Shown here in pieces: positions 48,202-57,163 of a stretch of 64,000 nucleotides of DNA. The notes beneath the pieces were generated by a model, which made no database searches, was not told where the DNA came from, and worked only from the letters and a program-made list of their open reading frames with translations. Where the stretch lies: NCBI RefSeq assembly GCF_007748195.1, contig NZ_CP037920.1:496001-560000 (forward strand). The letters are read 5' to 3'. The number at the start of each line of letters is the position of its first letter. The first letter of the stretch is position 1. Source of the DNA: Gimesia aquarii. Lineage in GTDB: Bacteria > Planctomycetota > Planctomycetia > Planctomycetales > Planctomycetaceae. Made by a program: the position numbers and the translations under genes.

Positions 48202-49146
48202 TCAATCTCGCTTTTCAATCAGGATCTTCCCCAACAAATCAGCCGGTTGATCTTCCGGATGAACATCAATTTCGTGGCACTCTTTGATGTTGCGGAAAAA
48301 AGTATGCTGCCGTTTGGCAAAGCGTCGTGTCTGTTGTTTGAGCAGTTCGACGGCTCTTTCATAAGAGTACTTTCCTTCCAGATAGTCAATTAGTTCCTTG
48401 TATCCCAACGCCTGCCGGGCAGTACGGCTCATTGGCTCGGTGGCAGTCAGCAGTTGTTTGACCTCTTCCAGCAAGCCTTCGGCGAGCATTTGATCCACAC
48501 GTTGATTAATGCGTTCATAAAGCCATTCCCGATCCGGCAATAACCAGTAGACATGTGCCGGACATTCCTCTGGTTTCAAAACCCCCTCATCATGCTGTGC
48601 AGAAAGCGGGATACCTGACACATGGTACACTTCCAGTGCGCGGGCCACACGGCGGACATCATTCGGATGCAGTTTCTCTGCCGAGATGGGATCAACGGCA
48701 ACCAGACGACGATGCAGCGCCTCGTTTCCTTCGGTCTCCGCGAACGCTTCCATTTCGCGACGATATTCCCAATCTGCAGAGGGACCGTTAAATACCCCTC
48801 TCAAAATTGCTCGTAAATAAAGGCCCGTGCCTCCCACAAAGAGAGGGGTTCGCCCCCGATCAATAATCTGGCGGCAACATTCTTCCGCAGCCGTAAAATA
48901 GTCAGCCACACTGAACTTCTCGTGTGGATCAATCAAATCAAGCAGATGATGCGGCACGCGTTTCCGCTCTGCGGGAGAGGCCTTCGCGGTTCCGATATCC
49001 ATGCCTCGATAGAGCGACATCGAATCCATGGCCAGAATCTCTGCGTTGAGATGTTCTGCCAGCAACAGGCTGAGTTCGGTCTTCCCACAAGCCGTCGGAC
49101 CCGACAAAAACCAGCATTGTTTCAAGATTTCCGACGAAAACTGCAT
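48202..49146 (-). CDS. miaA: tRNA dimethylallyltransferase
   Basis: A 314-residue MiaA, which adds an isopentenyl group to A37 of tRNAs reading UNN codons. P-loop GPTACGKT (16-23), DSMSLYRGMDIGTAK, the dimethylallyl-binding GGTGLYLRAI and the C-terminal QTRRFAKRQHTFF are all diagnostic. An in-frame TTG lies two codons before the chosen ATG. Monocistronic; oppositely oriented SRPBCC gene to the right. Confidence 0.97.
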   Translation of the reverse strand: MQFSSEILKQCWFLSGPTACGKTELSLLLAEHLNAEILAMDSMSLYRGMDIGTAKASPAERKRVPHHLLDLIDPHEKFSVADYFTAAEECCRQIIDRGRTPLFVGGTGLYLRAILRGVFNGPSADWEYRREMEAFAETEGNEALHRRLVAVDPISAEKLHPNDVRRVARALEVYHVSGIPLSAQHDEGVLKPEECPAHVYWLLPDREWLYERINQRVDQMLAEGLLEEVKQLLTATEPMSRTARQALGYKELIDYLEGKYSYERAVELLKQQTRRFAKRQHTFFRNIKECHEIDVHPEDQPADLLGKILIEKRD

Positions 49147-49333
49147 AATCAATTCAACTTATGCGAACATATCGCCTCACTCAAAATCGGGTGAGACTCT
49201 CTCTAGGATGACTCGTTATTTCAGAATTAGTTAGCTACGATACTTACTGCACGTCGTGTTCTGGAACGTTCAGATACAGGCAATGTAATCACTTAGTATA
49301 TTTATCAGCGGCAAATGTCGAAAGAGACACACT

Positions 49334-49780
49334 ATGGCGAACTTTGAAGCCAGCGTTCAGTTAACGGGGACTCCCGAACAAATTTTTGAATTCCTGATCG
49401 ATACCGATAACATTCTCAAGATCAGTCCGCCCGATACTGGTTTGTCGTTTACCAACAAACCGGACAAATTATATCAAGGTGCTATTCTGGAGTTCAAAAT
49501 CCAGGGCTTCGGAAAAGTGCAGGAAGGGACGCACGAAATCATCAAGTTTGAGTCGCCAGAGTTATATACCGAGAAACAGATTTCCGGGCCACTCAAGCAT
49601 TACGTCCACGAACATCATGTTGTCGCTAATGGAGAGAACGAGGTGACGGTCATTGATCGACTGGAGTTCGAACCACCGAGCGGTCTGCTTGGATTCCTGA
49701 TTACCGAAACTAAGCTGCTGGATCTGTTTGACGAGGGTTTTTATCACCGACACAATGCACTAAAAGCACTTTTTTCTTAA
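49334..49780 (+). CDS. SRPBCC-family protein
   Basis: A 148-residue START-fold protein: ASVQLTGTPEQIFEFLIDTDNILKISPPDTG at the N-terminus, a central beta-grip (HEIIKFESPELYTEKQISGPLKHYVHEH) and a C-terminal helix. The family binds hydrophobic ligands; a CoxG/coenzyme Q-binding-like or polyketide-cyclase role is possible but not provable. AAAGAG precedes the ATG. It converges with the FlgG-like gene. Confidence 0.85.
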   Translation: MANFEASVQLTGTPEQIFEFLIDTDNILKISPPDTGLSFTNKPDKLYQGAILEFKIQGFGKVQEGTHEIIKFESPELYTEKQISGPLKHYVHEHHVVANGENEVTVIDRLEFEPPSGLLGFLITETKLLDLFDEGFYHRHNALKALFS

Positions 49781-49798
49781 GTGCACTAAATACATCAT

Positions 49799-51442
49799 TT
49801 ACTTAAAGACCGGTCGGTTCTCTCTCTGGAGTCGTTTAGCTCCAGGCTGGGCGATACGTTCAGCCGGTAAGCCCAGGTCAGCCTGAACCGGCTCATTGGG
49901 CTCTGTCAAATAGACTGCTTTTAACGCGTCCAGACGTTGTTTGATTTGTGATAACGCTTCCAGCTCTTCGCTAATAGAAACATTAGATGCTTCCAAGACT
50001 CCCGCACGAATCAGACCCGCTCCTTTCGTACCTGGTGTGAGAACACGCGGTGCACCAGAACGGGGGGTCGCTTCAAACAGGCAGGATTCTCTGGGAACGA
50101 GTTCACTTTGATCGGTAAAGCAGACAATCGAAAGTTGACCAACGGTTTGCTCTTTTCCTTCGCGCTTCTCAGGGATAGGGACCATTACCGTCACAACACC
50201 CGAATCGGAGATCTGAATGGAATAAGCGTTATTCGGCACTTGAATTTCCGGGACAATAGAATACGTCCTTTGCGAACCATCTAAACAGAGTCTGCCTTGT
50301 TGATCGAGTGTCAAGCGGCCAGACCTCGTAAAGGCGGTCTTTCCTGCCAGTTTCACTTGCAGAAAGCCTTTGCCTTCGATAGCAAGATCCAGCGCGCGTC
50401 CCGTTTTGATCAGCTCACCTTTAGTTTGTGAGATACGGGTTTGCAAAACATGACTTCCCATTCCAACTGCAATTGGGGGTTCTGTTTTTGATTCCTCACT
50501 GGCGGGTGTCTCAAGATACTCATAGGGCAAAGATTCAAACTCGACATAGGAGCGTTTGAAGCCAACGGTTCCTGCATTGGCAATATTATTCACAATCACA
50601 TCACGCGATAATCGCAGTGCATCCACGGTTGGCTTTAAACGTTGTGTTAGTTCATCGTGATCTGCCTTGGAAGAAAAGCCGATAAAACCACTTTGATCTG
50701 GGGACGTCGTTTTGGGTGAAGAGACAGGTTGCTGAGTTGAGTCAGTTGTAAGACCTGGAAGAGACGGATGCCCTTTTTCTTCAGGGATGTGCATCACACT
50801 TTTGGGTTGTAACATCTTACGAATAGAAAGCATGTCCGAAGCAACTTTGTGGGGTACCCCTTGAAGTTCTTCGAACCAGATTTCTAATTCCTCTTTAGAA
50901 GCATGAGGCAGATGCTCATTGATAATCGAACGTGTAATCTGATCATCTCTGGAATCGGACGGTTTTTTTGAATCCTGTAACGGCTCTGCATTGAGAGGGG
51001 GCATCAAAGGACCGGGTGTTTGGGGAAATGCCGGTGTGGGTTTCAATAACGCGGGAAACTCTGGTTTTTGTGCTTCCAGATTAAGGGGCTGTCTGGTTTC
51101 ATCAGCATGCGGTAACTTCAAGACAGGACCCTCGGAGTTTGACTCATCAGGCTCTTCATTGAAGGGACTGGATTCTGCTAAGGCCAGTTCCACAGGAATC
51201 AGATTTTCTTCAACTGATTTCGGATCATTTTCAGTCGATCTCAAATTGATTTTTTTAACAACTGGTTCCTCAAGCAAAACTTGGGGATCTTCAGCCGTTG
51301 GTTGCTCAACGGCAACAGAGAGGAGTGTGGGTTCTTCTGAAAAACCGAGACTCCTTAAATAGAGCATGCCCTGAATAAAAAGCACACCTACGAGCACACA
51401 TACAGAGACGGCAAAAATGATCCGTTCAAAATTTTTTCTCAT
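49799..51442 (-). CDS. Membrane-anchored FlgG-like (flagellar hook/basal-body rod) protein
   Basis: A 547-residue protein. N-terminus: a transmembrane helix (about 8-28). A 240-residue Pro/Glu/Ser-rich linker follows (about 30-270). C-terminal region (about 270-530) matches flagellar rod proteins FlgF/FlgG: LRLSRDVIVNNIANAGTVGFKR (rod N-terminal motif), a hook-like core with GKGFLQV and TFTRSGRLTLD-type elements, and EASNVSISEELEALSQIKQRL, the conserved rod C-terminus. True rod proteins have no signal or anchor because the flagellar secretion system exports them. ATG at 51442 has GGGAAG about 8 bases upstream; an 81-codon extension is unsupported. No flagellar gene flanks it. Confidence 0.82.
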   Translation of the reverse strand: MRKNFERIIFAVSVCVLVGVLFIQGMLYLRSLGFSEEPTLLSVAVEQPTAEDPQVLLEEPVVKKINLRSTENDPKSVEENLIPVELALAESSPFNEEPDESNSEGPVLKLPHADETRQPLNLEAQKPEFPALLKPTPAFPQTPGPLMPPLNAEPLQDSKKPSDSRDDQITRSIINEHLPHASKEELEIWFEELQGVPHKVASDMLSIRKMLQPKSVMHIPEEKGHPSLPGLTTDSTQQPVSSPKTTSPDQSGFIGFSSKADHDELTQRLKPTVDALRLSRDVIVNNIANAGTVGFKRSYVEFESLPYEYLETPASEESKTEPPIAVGMGSHVLQTRISQTKGELIKTGRALDLAIEGKGFLQVKLAGKTAFTRSGRLTLDQQGRLCLDGSQRTYSIVPEIQVPNNAYSIQISDSGVVTVMVPIPEKREGKEQTVGQLSIVCFTDQSELVPRESCLFEATPRSGAPRVLTPGTKGAGLIRAGVLEASNVSISEELEALSQIKQRLDALKAVYLTEPNEPVQADLGLPAERIAQPGAKRLQRENRPVFK

Positions 51443-51759
51443 ACCTGCTTCCCTGCAGTAACAAGGTTCGACTTCCAGCTTCGAATTGCTGTTCATTCTT
51501 TGAAAATCAGAATCTTTAAGGTATCGAAATTGCCGCTTTAGAACAAGACGTTTCTCTTTGATATACACGGAGATACATAATTCAGCCGGGCGATAAATCA
51601 TTGTATTTGAGTGATTCAAAAGAATCTTATCAGCGATTGCTCTCCTATGTAGCGTAAACACACTTTGATTTCGTACAATAACCAACTCTTCATAATTCGC
51701 AGGGATTGAGATCCTGAACGCGAAATGGCAATGACTTTTAAAAGATCAGAGCAGGAAAC
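51443..51759. other. Divergent promoter region
   Basis: About 317 bases between the FlgG-like gene (minus) and the LarA-like gene (plus). The minus frame stays open to 51685, but the segment lacks conservation and probably holds promoters rather than coding sequence. Confidence 0.5.
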
Positions 51760-53040
51760 ATGACTACTGAGCTTCCCAAATTTTACCGAGTTCGCCAAAA
51801 CTTCCAGTCTTCACGAATAGAGAATGTAGCCGAGGCAGTCAACGCAGAGCTGGCCAAAATCAATTTAGGGGAAGTGGTTAAACCAGGAGAGACTATTGCC
51901 ATCACAGTGGGGAGTCGTGGCATCGCGAATATCGCTTTGATTATCAAAACCACGATCGAACACCTGAAATCAATAGAGGCGGTACCTTTTATTGTACCTG
52001 CCATGGGAAGTCACGGCGGTGGAACCGCCGAAGGGCAGGCAGGAGTTTTAGCAGGATACGGTATTACCGAAGAAGAGATGGGGGTTGAGATTCGCTCATC
52101 AATGGAGACGGTGGTTGTCGACACCACATCCCACGGTATCCCCGTCCATTTTGATAAGCACGCTTATGAAGCAGATCACGTTTTAATATGTGGGCGTGTG
52201 AAGCCACACACGCGGTTTGTTGGCGATATCGAATCGGGTCTGCATAAGATGATGCTCATTGGTCTCGGAAAACATGAGGGTGCCAAAATCTATCATCGTG
52301 CGATTGAAGATATCAGCTTTGAGGAAATCATCAAAGCGGTGGGAAAGTCAGTTCTGGAAAAATGTTCGATTGCCGGTGGCCTGGCCATCGTAGAAAACTC
52401 TTATGATGAAACCGGTTTGATCGAAGCCATTTCACCGGGACAGTTTTATGAGCGAGAAAAAGCGTTGTTGACGATCGCAAAAGATTGGCTGCCGCGGCTA
52501 CCTTTCACACAGACAGATCTTCTGATTGTAGATCGGATTGGGAAAAACATCAGTGGGTCCGGCATGGATGCCTGTGTCGTTGGTCGGAAGTACAATGATC
52601 ATGCAGCAACCGAGCATGACAATGTCGCCGTGAAACGCATTATGGTGCGCAGCCTTACCGCCGAAACACACGGCAATGCGTTAGGAATTGGATTAGCGGA
52701 ATTTACGACTCAGCGAACCGTAGATAGTGTTGACTGGAAAATCACTAAGATAAACGCTAATACTGGTAGTCACCCTACATCGGCTATGATTCCGCTGGCC
52801 TACGAAACCGACCGGGAAGCCATTGAAGCGGCGTTACAGACCATCGGGCTTACCACACCTGAAAACAGTCGAATCGTGCAGATTTATGACACACTCGAGT
52901 TAAGCGAAGTTGTCGTTAGTGAAACGTTTCTGGAAGAAATCAACCAGCGGGATGATCTGGAAATTATTTCCGGTCCTTTCGAACTGCCATTCGATGCACA
53001 ACACAATTTGTCCTCCGTTTTTGATGAACCCCAACACTAA
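51760..53040 (+). CDS. LarA-like (lactate racemase N-domain) protein
   Basis: A 426-residue protein with the LarA/DUF2088 fold. Lactate racemase carries a nickel-pincer nucleotide on a catalytic Lys; relatives racemise or epimerise other 2-hydroxyacids. The N-terminal domain shows [14 protein letters not shown] and [15 protein letters not shown], and the motif [18 protein letters not shown] has candidate His and Lys ligands. LarB/LarC cofactor-maturation genes are not in the window. AGGA lies 6-7 bases before the ATG. It is 26 bases upstream of an RraA-like aldolase, suggesting a shared hydroxyacid pathway. Confidence 0.85.
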   Translation: MTTELPKFYRVRQNFQSSRIENVAEAVNAELAKINLGEVVKPGETIAITVGSRGIANIALIIKTTIEHLKSIEAVPFIVPAMGSHGGGTAEGQAGVLAGYGITEEEMGVEIRSSMETVVVDTTSHGIPVHFDKHAYEADHVLICGRVKPHTRFVGDIESGLHKMMLIGLGKHEGAKIYHRAIEDISFEEIIKAVGKSVLEKCSIAGGLAIVENSYDETGLIEAISPGQFYEREKALLTIAKDWLPRLPFTQTDLLIVDRIGKNISGSGMDACVVGRKYNDHAATEHDNVAVKRIMVRSLTAETHGNALGIGLAEFTTQRTVDSVDWKITKINANTGSHPTSAMIPLAYETDREAIEAALQTIGLTTPENSRIVQIYDTLELSEVVVSETFLEEINQRDDLEIISGPFELPFDAQHNLSSVFDEPQH

Positions 53041-53066
53041 AATTTAACTTGAACAGAAAGAAATTC

Positions 53067-53801
53067 ATGTCCACCACCGAAGGTCTCTCCTCTGCCGCTC
53101 TTGAAGAACTCGCCAAGTATGATACTCCCACCGTCTGTAATGTGATCGAGCTCTGGAACATTCGACCCCGCAACACAGGTTATATGAATGATACCATCAA
53201 AGCCTGTTTTCCCAAGATGCCACCCATGGTTGGCTATGCCCTGACTTCCACGTTTCGCAGTATGGCTCCTCCGCGTAGTGGCGATGTTTATTCTGGTCTC
53301 GATGCCCAGGTTGCTGCCTTCGAATCACTGCCGGGCGCTCCTGTGGTCGTGTATCAGGATATCGATGAGCCTACAGCGTCTGCCACCTTTGGCGAAGTGA
53401 TGTGCTCTACCTATAAAGCTTATGGCGCGAAAGGGATTATCACTTCAGGAGCAGGCCGCGACCTGGATCAGGTAGAAGCACTGAACTTTCCCGCGTTCAC
53501 GAACGGCACCAATTGTGCCCACGGCTACTGTCACACGCTCCAGGTGAATGTTCCAGTGACTGTAGGGGGGATTCCCATCTATCCCGGTGACTTGCTGCAT
53601 GGCGACCTGAATGGAGTTACGACGATTCCCAGCGAAATCGCTTCTGAAATCGCCGACGCCTGCAAGGAGTTAATGAAAGCCGAAGACATTGTGCTCGACT
53701 ATCTCAAAGCAGGTAACCTGACACCCGAAGGTCTGGGAGCAGCCCGCAAAGAACTCGGAGCGGAGATCGCCAAACTAGGCAAACGCTTGCGGGGTGAATA
53801 A
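53067..53801 (+). CDS. RraA-like / 4-hydroxy-4-methyl-2-oxoglutarate aldolase-family protein
   Basis: A 244-residue RraA-fold protein. The signature [17 protein letters not shown] holds the Arg-Asp pair that binds substrate and metal; [15 protein letters not shown] completes the site. The length matches RraA-like aldolases. Its ATG is preferred over an in-frame TTG 6 codons upstream. The family includes HMG/CHA aldolases and regulators of RNase E; synteny with LarA-like favours an enzyme acting on 2-oxo/2-hydroxyacids. Confidence 0.87.
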   Translation: MSTTEGLSSAALEELAKYDTPTVCNVIELWNIRPRNTGYMNDTIKACFPKMPPMVGYALTSTFRSMAPPRSGDVYSGLDAQVAAFESLPGAPVVVYQDIDEPTASATFGEVMCSTYKAYGAKGIITSGAGRDLDQVEALNFPAFTNGTNCAHGYCHTLQVNVPVTVGGIPIYPGDLLHGDLNGVTTIPSEIASEIADACKELMKAEDIVLDYLKAGNLTPEGLGAARKELGAEIAKLGKRLRGE

Positions 53802-53834
53802 CTCGATTCCCAAAACTACTTACAGTAAATTTCC

Positions 53835-53866
53835 AGGAGGGCTCCCTATATGAGCCCTCTTTTTTT
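53835..53866 (+). terminator. Terminator of the LarA-RraA operon
   Basis: GAGGGCTC (53837-53844) pairs perfectly with GAGCCCTC (53852-53859) around a 7-base loop, followed by seven Ts. It is 36 bases past the RraA stop. Confidence 0.92.
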
Positions 53867-53929
53867 ACAGCTTAAGAATTCAGCCCGCCTCTTCTGTAAA
53901 TCAGTTGTGTTATCAAGGGCTTCGCTACA

Positions 53930-53956
53930 TTTCGTGCCTTTGGTGTTTTTCGTGGT
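53930..53956 (+). repeat. Three 9-base TTTCGTG-type tandem units
   Basis: TTTCGTGCC, TTTGGTGTT and TTTCGTGGT lie head to tail. The phrase resembles a dispersed intergenic repeat seen in planctomycetes and other phyla; its origin is unknown to me. Confidence 0.5.
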
Positions 53957-54004
53957 AGTATTACTCTGAGTCGTTAGGGGGGTATTTAAATATGACGTTC
54001 CTGT

Positions 54005-54225
54005 GAGCGACAGGGCGCTAGCCCTCGGTAATTTGAACGAAACAGTTTCTTTTGTGGAATAGCGCTAGCCATCAACTACCAATTTTAACTACTAGTAGTC
54101 TATATCCAGGTTTATTGTAGCATCTCCAGGACTGTTTGGACCTCGTATCATCGCATTGAACCCGCTATGGTTAAATTGGACGCGCTATAGATATGTAAAA
54201 CCGGCGGCTAGCGCCGAGCCGCTTA
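54005..54225. repeat. Cluster of GCTAGC-centred REP-like palindromes
   Basis: Three related units. Forward: 54005-54031, containing AGGGCGCTAGCCCT. Degraded: 54059-54074, TAGCGCTAGCC. Inverted: 54197-54225, containing CGGCGGCTAGCGCCG. The first and third align on AGCG..C..GGCGCTAGCC..CGGT when one is reverse-complemented, so they form a back-to-back (BIME-like) pair. Confidence 0.7.
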
Positions 54226-54312
54226 CTTTATCTGTGAATCTTACTCAGTATTCTCGATCCAAATAACAAGCCGAAGTGTGGCACACGGTACGTAGAAATT
54301 GATCCATTCAAA

Positions 54313-56316
54313 TCAGTCATCAATTTCCTGTGCATCGTTTGCTTCATGCATCCCCAGTTGTCCCATTTTTCGGTACAGGTTCGAACGATGCAGGCCCAGG
54401 CATTTAGCGGTTTCGCTCATGTTGCCTCCCACGCGTTTAATCGTACGGCGGATGTATTCCTGCTGAAAGCGGCGCGAAGCCTCTTTCAGGCTCAAATCGG
54501 ATGACATATCCACAACCGAATCACGGGAAGGACTGAGGATAAACGCCAGGTCTTCTACCTCCACACGATCACTGGCACACAGGAACGCGACCCGCTCCAT
54601 TAAATTACGAAGCTCGCGCACATTACCGGGCCAGAGATGTGCCTGCAGGCGTTTTTTAGCTTCAGCTGAGAACTTGAGCACCCGTCGGTTGGCTTGTTCG
54701 CAAAACTGAGCAAGAAAGAATTCTGCTAATAAGATCACATCTTCGGGACGCTCTCTTAAGGGAGGCAGATCGAGCGTGACAACACTCAAACGATAATAAA
54801 GGTCTTCACGAAATTTTTTATCATGAACCGCGTCAGCCAGCTTCGCATTTGTTGCCGCCACTACACGCACGTTGATGGGAATCGTTTCCGAGCCTCCCAC
54901 ACGGGTAATCACTTTCTGTTCAAGCACGCGTAACAGTTTTGCCTGTCCGCCCAGACTCATGTCCCCAATTTCATCGAGGAAGAGTGTGCCTCCTTCTGCA
55001 AGTTCAAATTTGCCGGCACGGGTTTCGTGGGCATCGGTGAAGGCCCCTTTTTCGTGTCCGAACAATTCGCTTTCGAGCAAGGTTTCTGTTAATGCCGCAC
55101 AGTTTACCGCAACGAAAGGAGTATTGGCCCGCGGTCCCTGATAGTGCAACGATTGGCTGACGACTTCTTTTCCCGTACCACTCTCACCCAGAATCAAAAC
55201 CGGCAAGTCCGTACCCGCCAGGCGTTCAATGGTTGATCGCAGAGCCGTGATCGCAGAACTTTTGCCAATCACTTGCACTTTTTGTTTGACTTGTTCGGTC
55301 AGTTGATCACGACTACGGGAAAGCTGTTCGAGTTCGCGTGTGTTTTCAAGCGCTGTCGCGGCCTGCACCCCCAGTTCTTCGAGGCTTTGGGCATCATCGT
55401 CATTAAAGTCTGCCTTCCCTTTTTCTTTGTTCATGACTTCGAACGCGCCGATCATTTCACCGACGTTATTTCGCAGGGGAACACACAACAGGTTATGTGT
55501 TCGAAAGCCACTTGACTTATCGACACTGGGGTCGAACCGCGAATCGTTGTAGGCATCATCGACGCGAATGGTCTTACCAGTGCGAATTACATCTCCGACG
55601 ATCCCGACATCATCAGGCAAACGGAGCGTATTTCCTTCCACTCCCAATGCGGGGCATGCGACAACCTGTTTGTGTTCCTGATCCCAGATGAAAATACTCG
55701 ATCTCTCACATTCAAGGAGTCGTGTGGCTTCTTTGGCAATCAGCTCTAATAACGGTTGAGTTTCACGTGCTGAGGAAAAGCTGGAAGCAATATGTAATGT
55801 GGTCTCTAATCGACTGATGCGTCTCAGATTCTTTTCCCGCTTCTCGACGATCGAGAGTGCATAACCTAATACCCGCGCGACAACGATCACATTACTGAGC
55901 GAATCAGCCGTTAAGTCGCGACCACCGACTAAGAGAATGGTTCCCGGGCATAGATCTCCGAGAGGCGCTGCCAGAAATGACCAGTCGTCGCGTTTTTCAT
56001 CTGCACATAAGCCGCCTGCTCCGCGGTCCAATGCTTCATTACACAGAGCAGCGGGAAAGCCTCCTGCGGTATTCCGACCAAATTCGAATCGCGTTTCCCA
56101 TTCCGGAGTTCGTTCAATCAGGGTACACCACTGGCAGGATAATTCTGTTGCCAACTGAGGTAGAAATTGCTGGATGTAGTGACTTGCGTCCGCCTGTTGA
56201 GCTGCTTCTTCAAGTAGTCGATCACACATTTGGATCAACGACGCTTCCGAGTCGTAGCGTGTTAACAACGGAAGTCTCTTCCAATCCAACCAATCCACTG
56301 TTTCTGCTTTACTCAA
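54313..56316 (-). CDS. GAF-domain sigma-54-dependent activator with GAFTDA loop
   Basis: A 667-residue bacterial enhancer-binding protein. Residues 1-150 are a degenerate GAF-like region; a second GAF spans about 180-335 (LERSSIFIWDQ-type core). The AAA+ domain covers about 360-590: Walker A GESGTGKE (about 377), Walker B GTLFLDEIGDM, and the sigma-54 contact loop written GAFTDA, not GAFTGA (about 424). Fis-type HTH (about 625-665, GNMSETAKCLGLHRSNLYRKM). TTG start with GGGAG 6 bases upstream; no ATG nearby. It would integrate a small-molecule signal with sigma-54 promoters. Confidence 0.93.
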   Translation of the reverse strand: MSKAETVDWLDWKRLPLLTRYDSEASLIQMCDRLLEEAAQQADASHYIQQFLPQLATELSCQWCTLIERTPEWETRFEFGRNTAGGFPAALCNEALDRGAGGLCADEKRDDWSFLAAPLGDLCPGTILLVGGRDLTADSLSNVIVVARVLGYALSIVEKREKNLRRISRLETTLHIASSFSSARETQPLLELIAKEATRLLECERSSIFIWDQEHKQVVACPALGVEGNTLRLPDDVGIVGDVIRTGKTIRVDDAYNDSRFDPSVDKSSGFRTHNLLCVPLRNNVGEMIGAFEVMNKEKGKADFNDDDAQSLEELGVQAATALENTRELEQLSRSRDQLTEQVKQKVQVIGKSSAITALRSTIERLAGTDLPVLILGESGTGKEVVSQSLHYQGPRANTPFVAVNCAALTETLLESELFGHEKGAFTDAHETRAGKFELAEGGTLFLDEIGDMSLGGQAKLLRVLEQKVITRVGGSETIPINVRVVAATNAKLADAVHDKKFREDLYYRLSVVTLDLPPLRERPEDVILLAEFFLAQFCEQANRRVLKFSAEAKKRLQAHLWPGNVRELRNLMERVAFLCASDRVEVEDLAFILSPSRDSVVDMSSDLSLKEASRRFQQEYIRRTIKRVGGNMSETAKCLGLHRSNLYRKMGQLGMHEANDAQEIDD

Positions 56317-56772
56317 CTGACACTCCCTTTTTTGTAAATCAAAAGAGGCATATAATCACAGCATACATCAGGATTCTGTCATCTATTCGCCTCTTTGCAT
56401 GGTCTAAATGATAACAGGTGAAAAGTGGCCCGTCATCCAAGTGTGGACTGTATTTGAGGATTTTGGCTCTCTTTTTGACGAGTAAACCGTGCATTTTACG
56501 ATATCGATAAACTCTCTCACATTGTGTGTTATAAAACGTCCTGCTTTCCATTGCTGATACTGGCTGCAAAATATGTTCTTATGAATAGTTTAGCCCAACC
56601 AGTATCCTCGGCAGATTCGAGAGAATTACCGTTCCCTTACGTTTAAGAATCCTGCTTTACTGTCACTTCTGCTGGCGGAGTGTTACTGTATTAGAACAAG
56701 TGGGAGTCACAAACCGGGCTTCTCATTTTGTCCCAATTGAACTTAATCCTTATTGAAATCCAGAGAACGACC
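56317..56772. other. Divergent intergenic region
   Basis: About 456 bases between the activator (minus) and the ABM protein (plus). No gene is supported; a 76-codon minus frame at 56339-56569 has no family features. Confidence 0.45.
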
Positions 56773-57060
56773 ATGTTTTGTCTCAATGTCATTCTTACAG
56801 TGAAGGAAGCCTCTGATGCTGAAGAGATTCAGGGGTTGCTTACTGAAGCCTGTCGTTTATCCCGTACCGAGCCGGGTTGCCTGCGGTTTGATGTCTATTA
56901 CTCTGAAGAACCAGCCACCTTCGTACTCGTAGAACATTGGGAGGACGAACAGGCCTGGAAAAATCACCGCGAAGAAAAAGCATATCAGGAAATTTATCAA
57001 CCACAGGTCATGCCACGTGTCGAACGTGTGGCGCATAGAGTGAAGCTCCTGTTGGAATAA
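56773..57060 (+). CDS. Antibiotic-biosynthesis-monooxygenase-fold protein
   Basis: A 96-residue ABM/YgiN-like ferredoxin-fold protein: MFCLNVILTVKEASDAEEIQ, CRLSRTEPGCLRFDVYYSEE, FVLVEHWEDEQAWKNHREE. Such small dimers act as quinol or haem-related monooxygenases or binding proteins. The ATG at 56773 begins the fold; 15 upstream codons are unsupported. It precedes ilvD by 103 bases on the same strand. Confidence 0.85.
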   Translation: MFCLNVILTVKEASDAEEIQGLLTEACRLSRTEPGCLRFDVYYSEEPATFVLVEHWEDEQAWKNHREEKAYQEIYQPQVMPRVERVAHRVKLLLE

Positions 57061-57163
57061 CCTGCTTGAAACGATTAATGCCGAATCTGAATCAGAGCGG
57101 TCAATCATCAATTTCTCAATCACGTAAGACTACAAACGTAAACATAATAGAGGAAGAACGTCG

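Larger units (their letters stand above)
53867..54312. other. Repeat-rich intergenic region
   Basis: About 445 bases without a gene, between the LarA-RraA terminator and the sigma-54 activator stop. It contains the TTTCGTG tandem units and REP-like palindromes listed separately. No ORF is supported. Confidence 0.6.

Noticed and set aside
54284..54298. TGGCAC-containing sigma-54 promoter candidate on the plus strand
   Set aside because: The -12 element is absent (TACGT) and no plus-strand gene follows.
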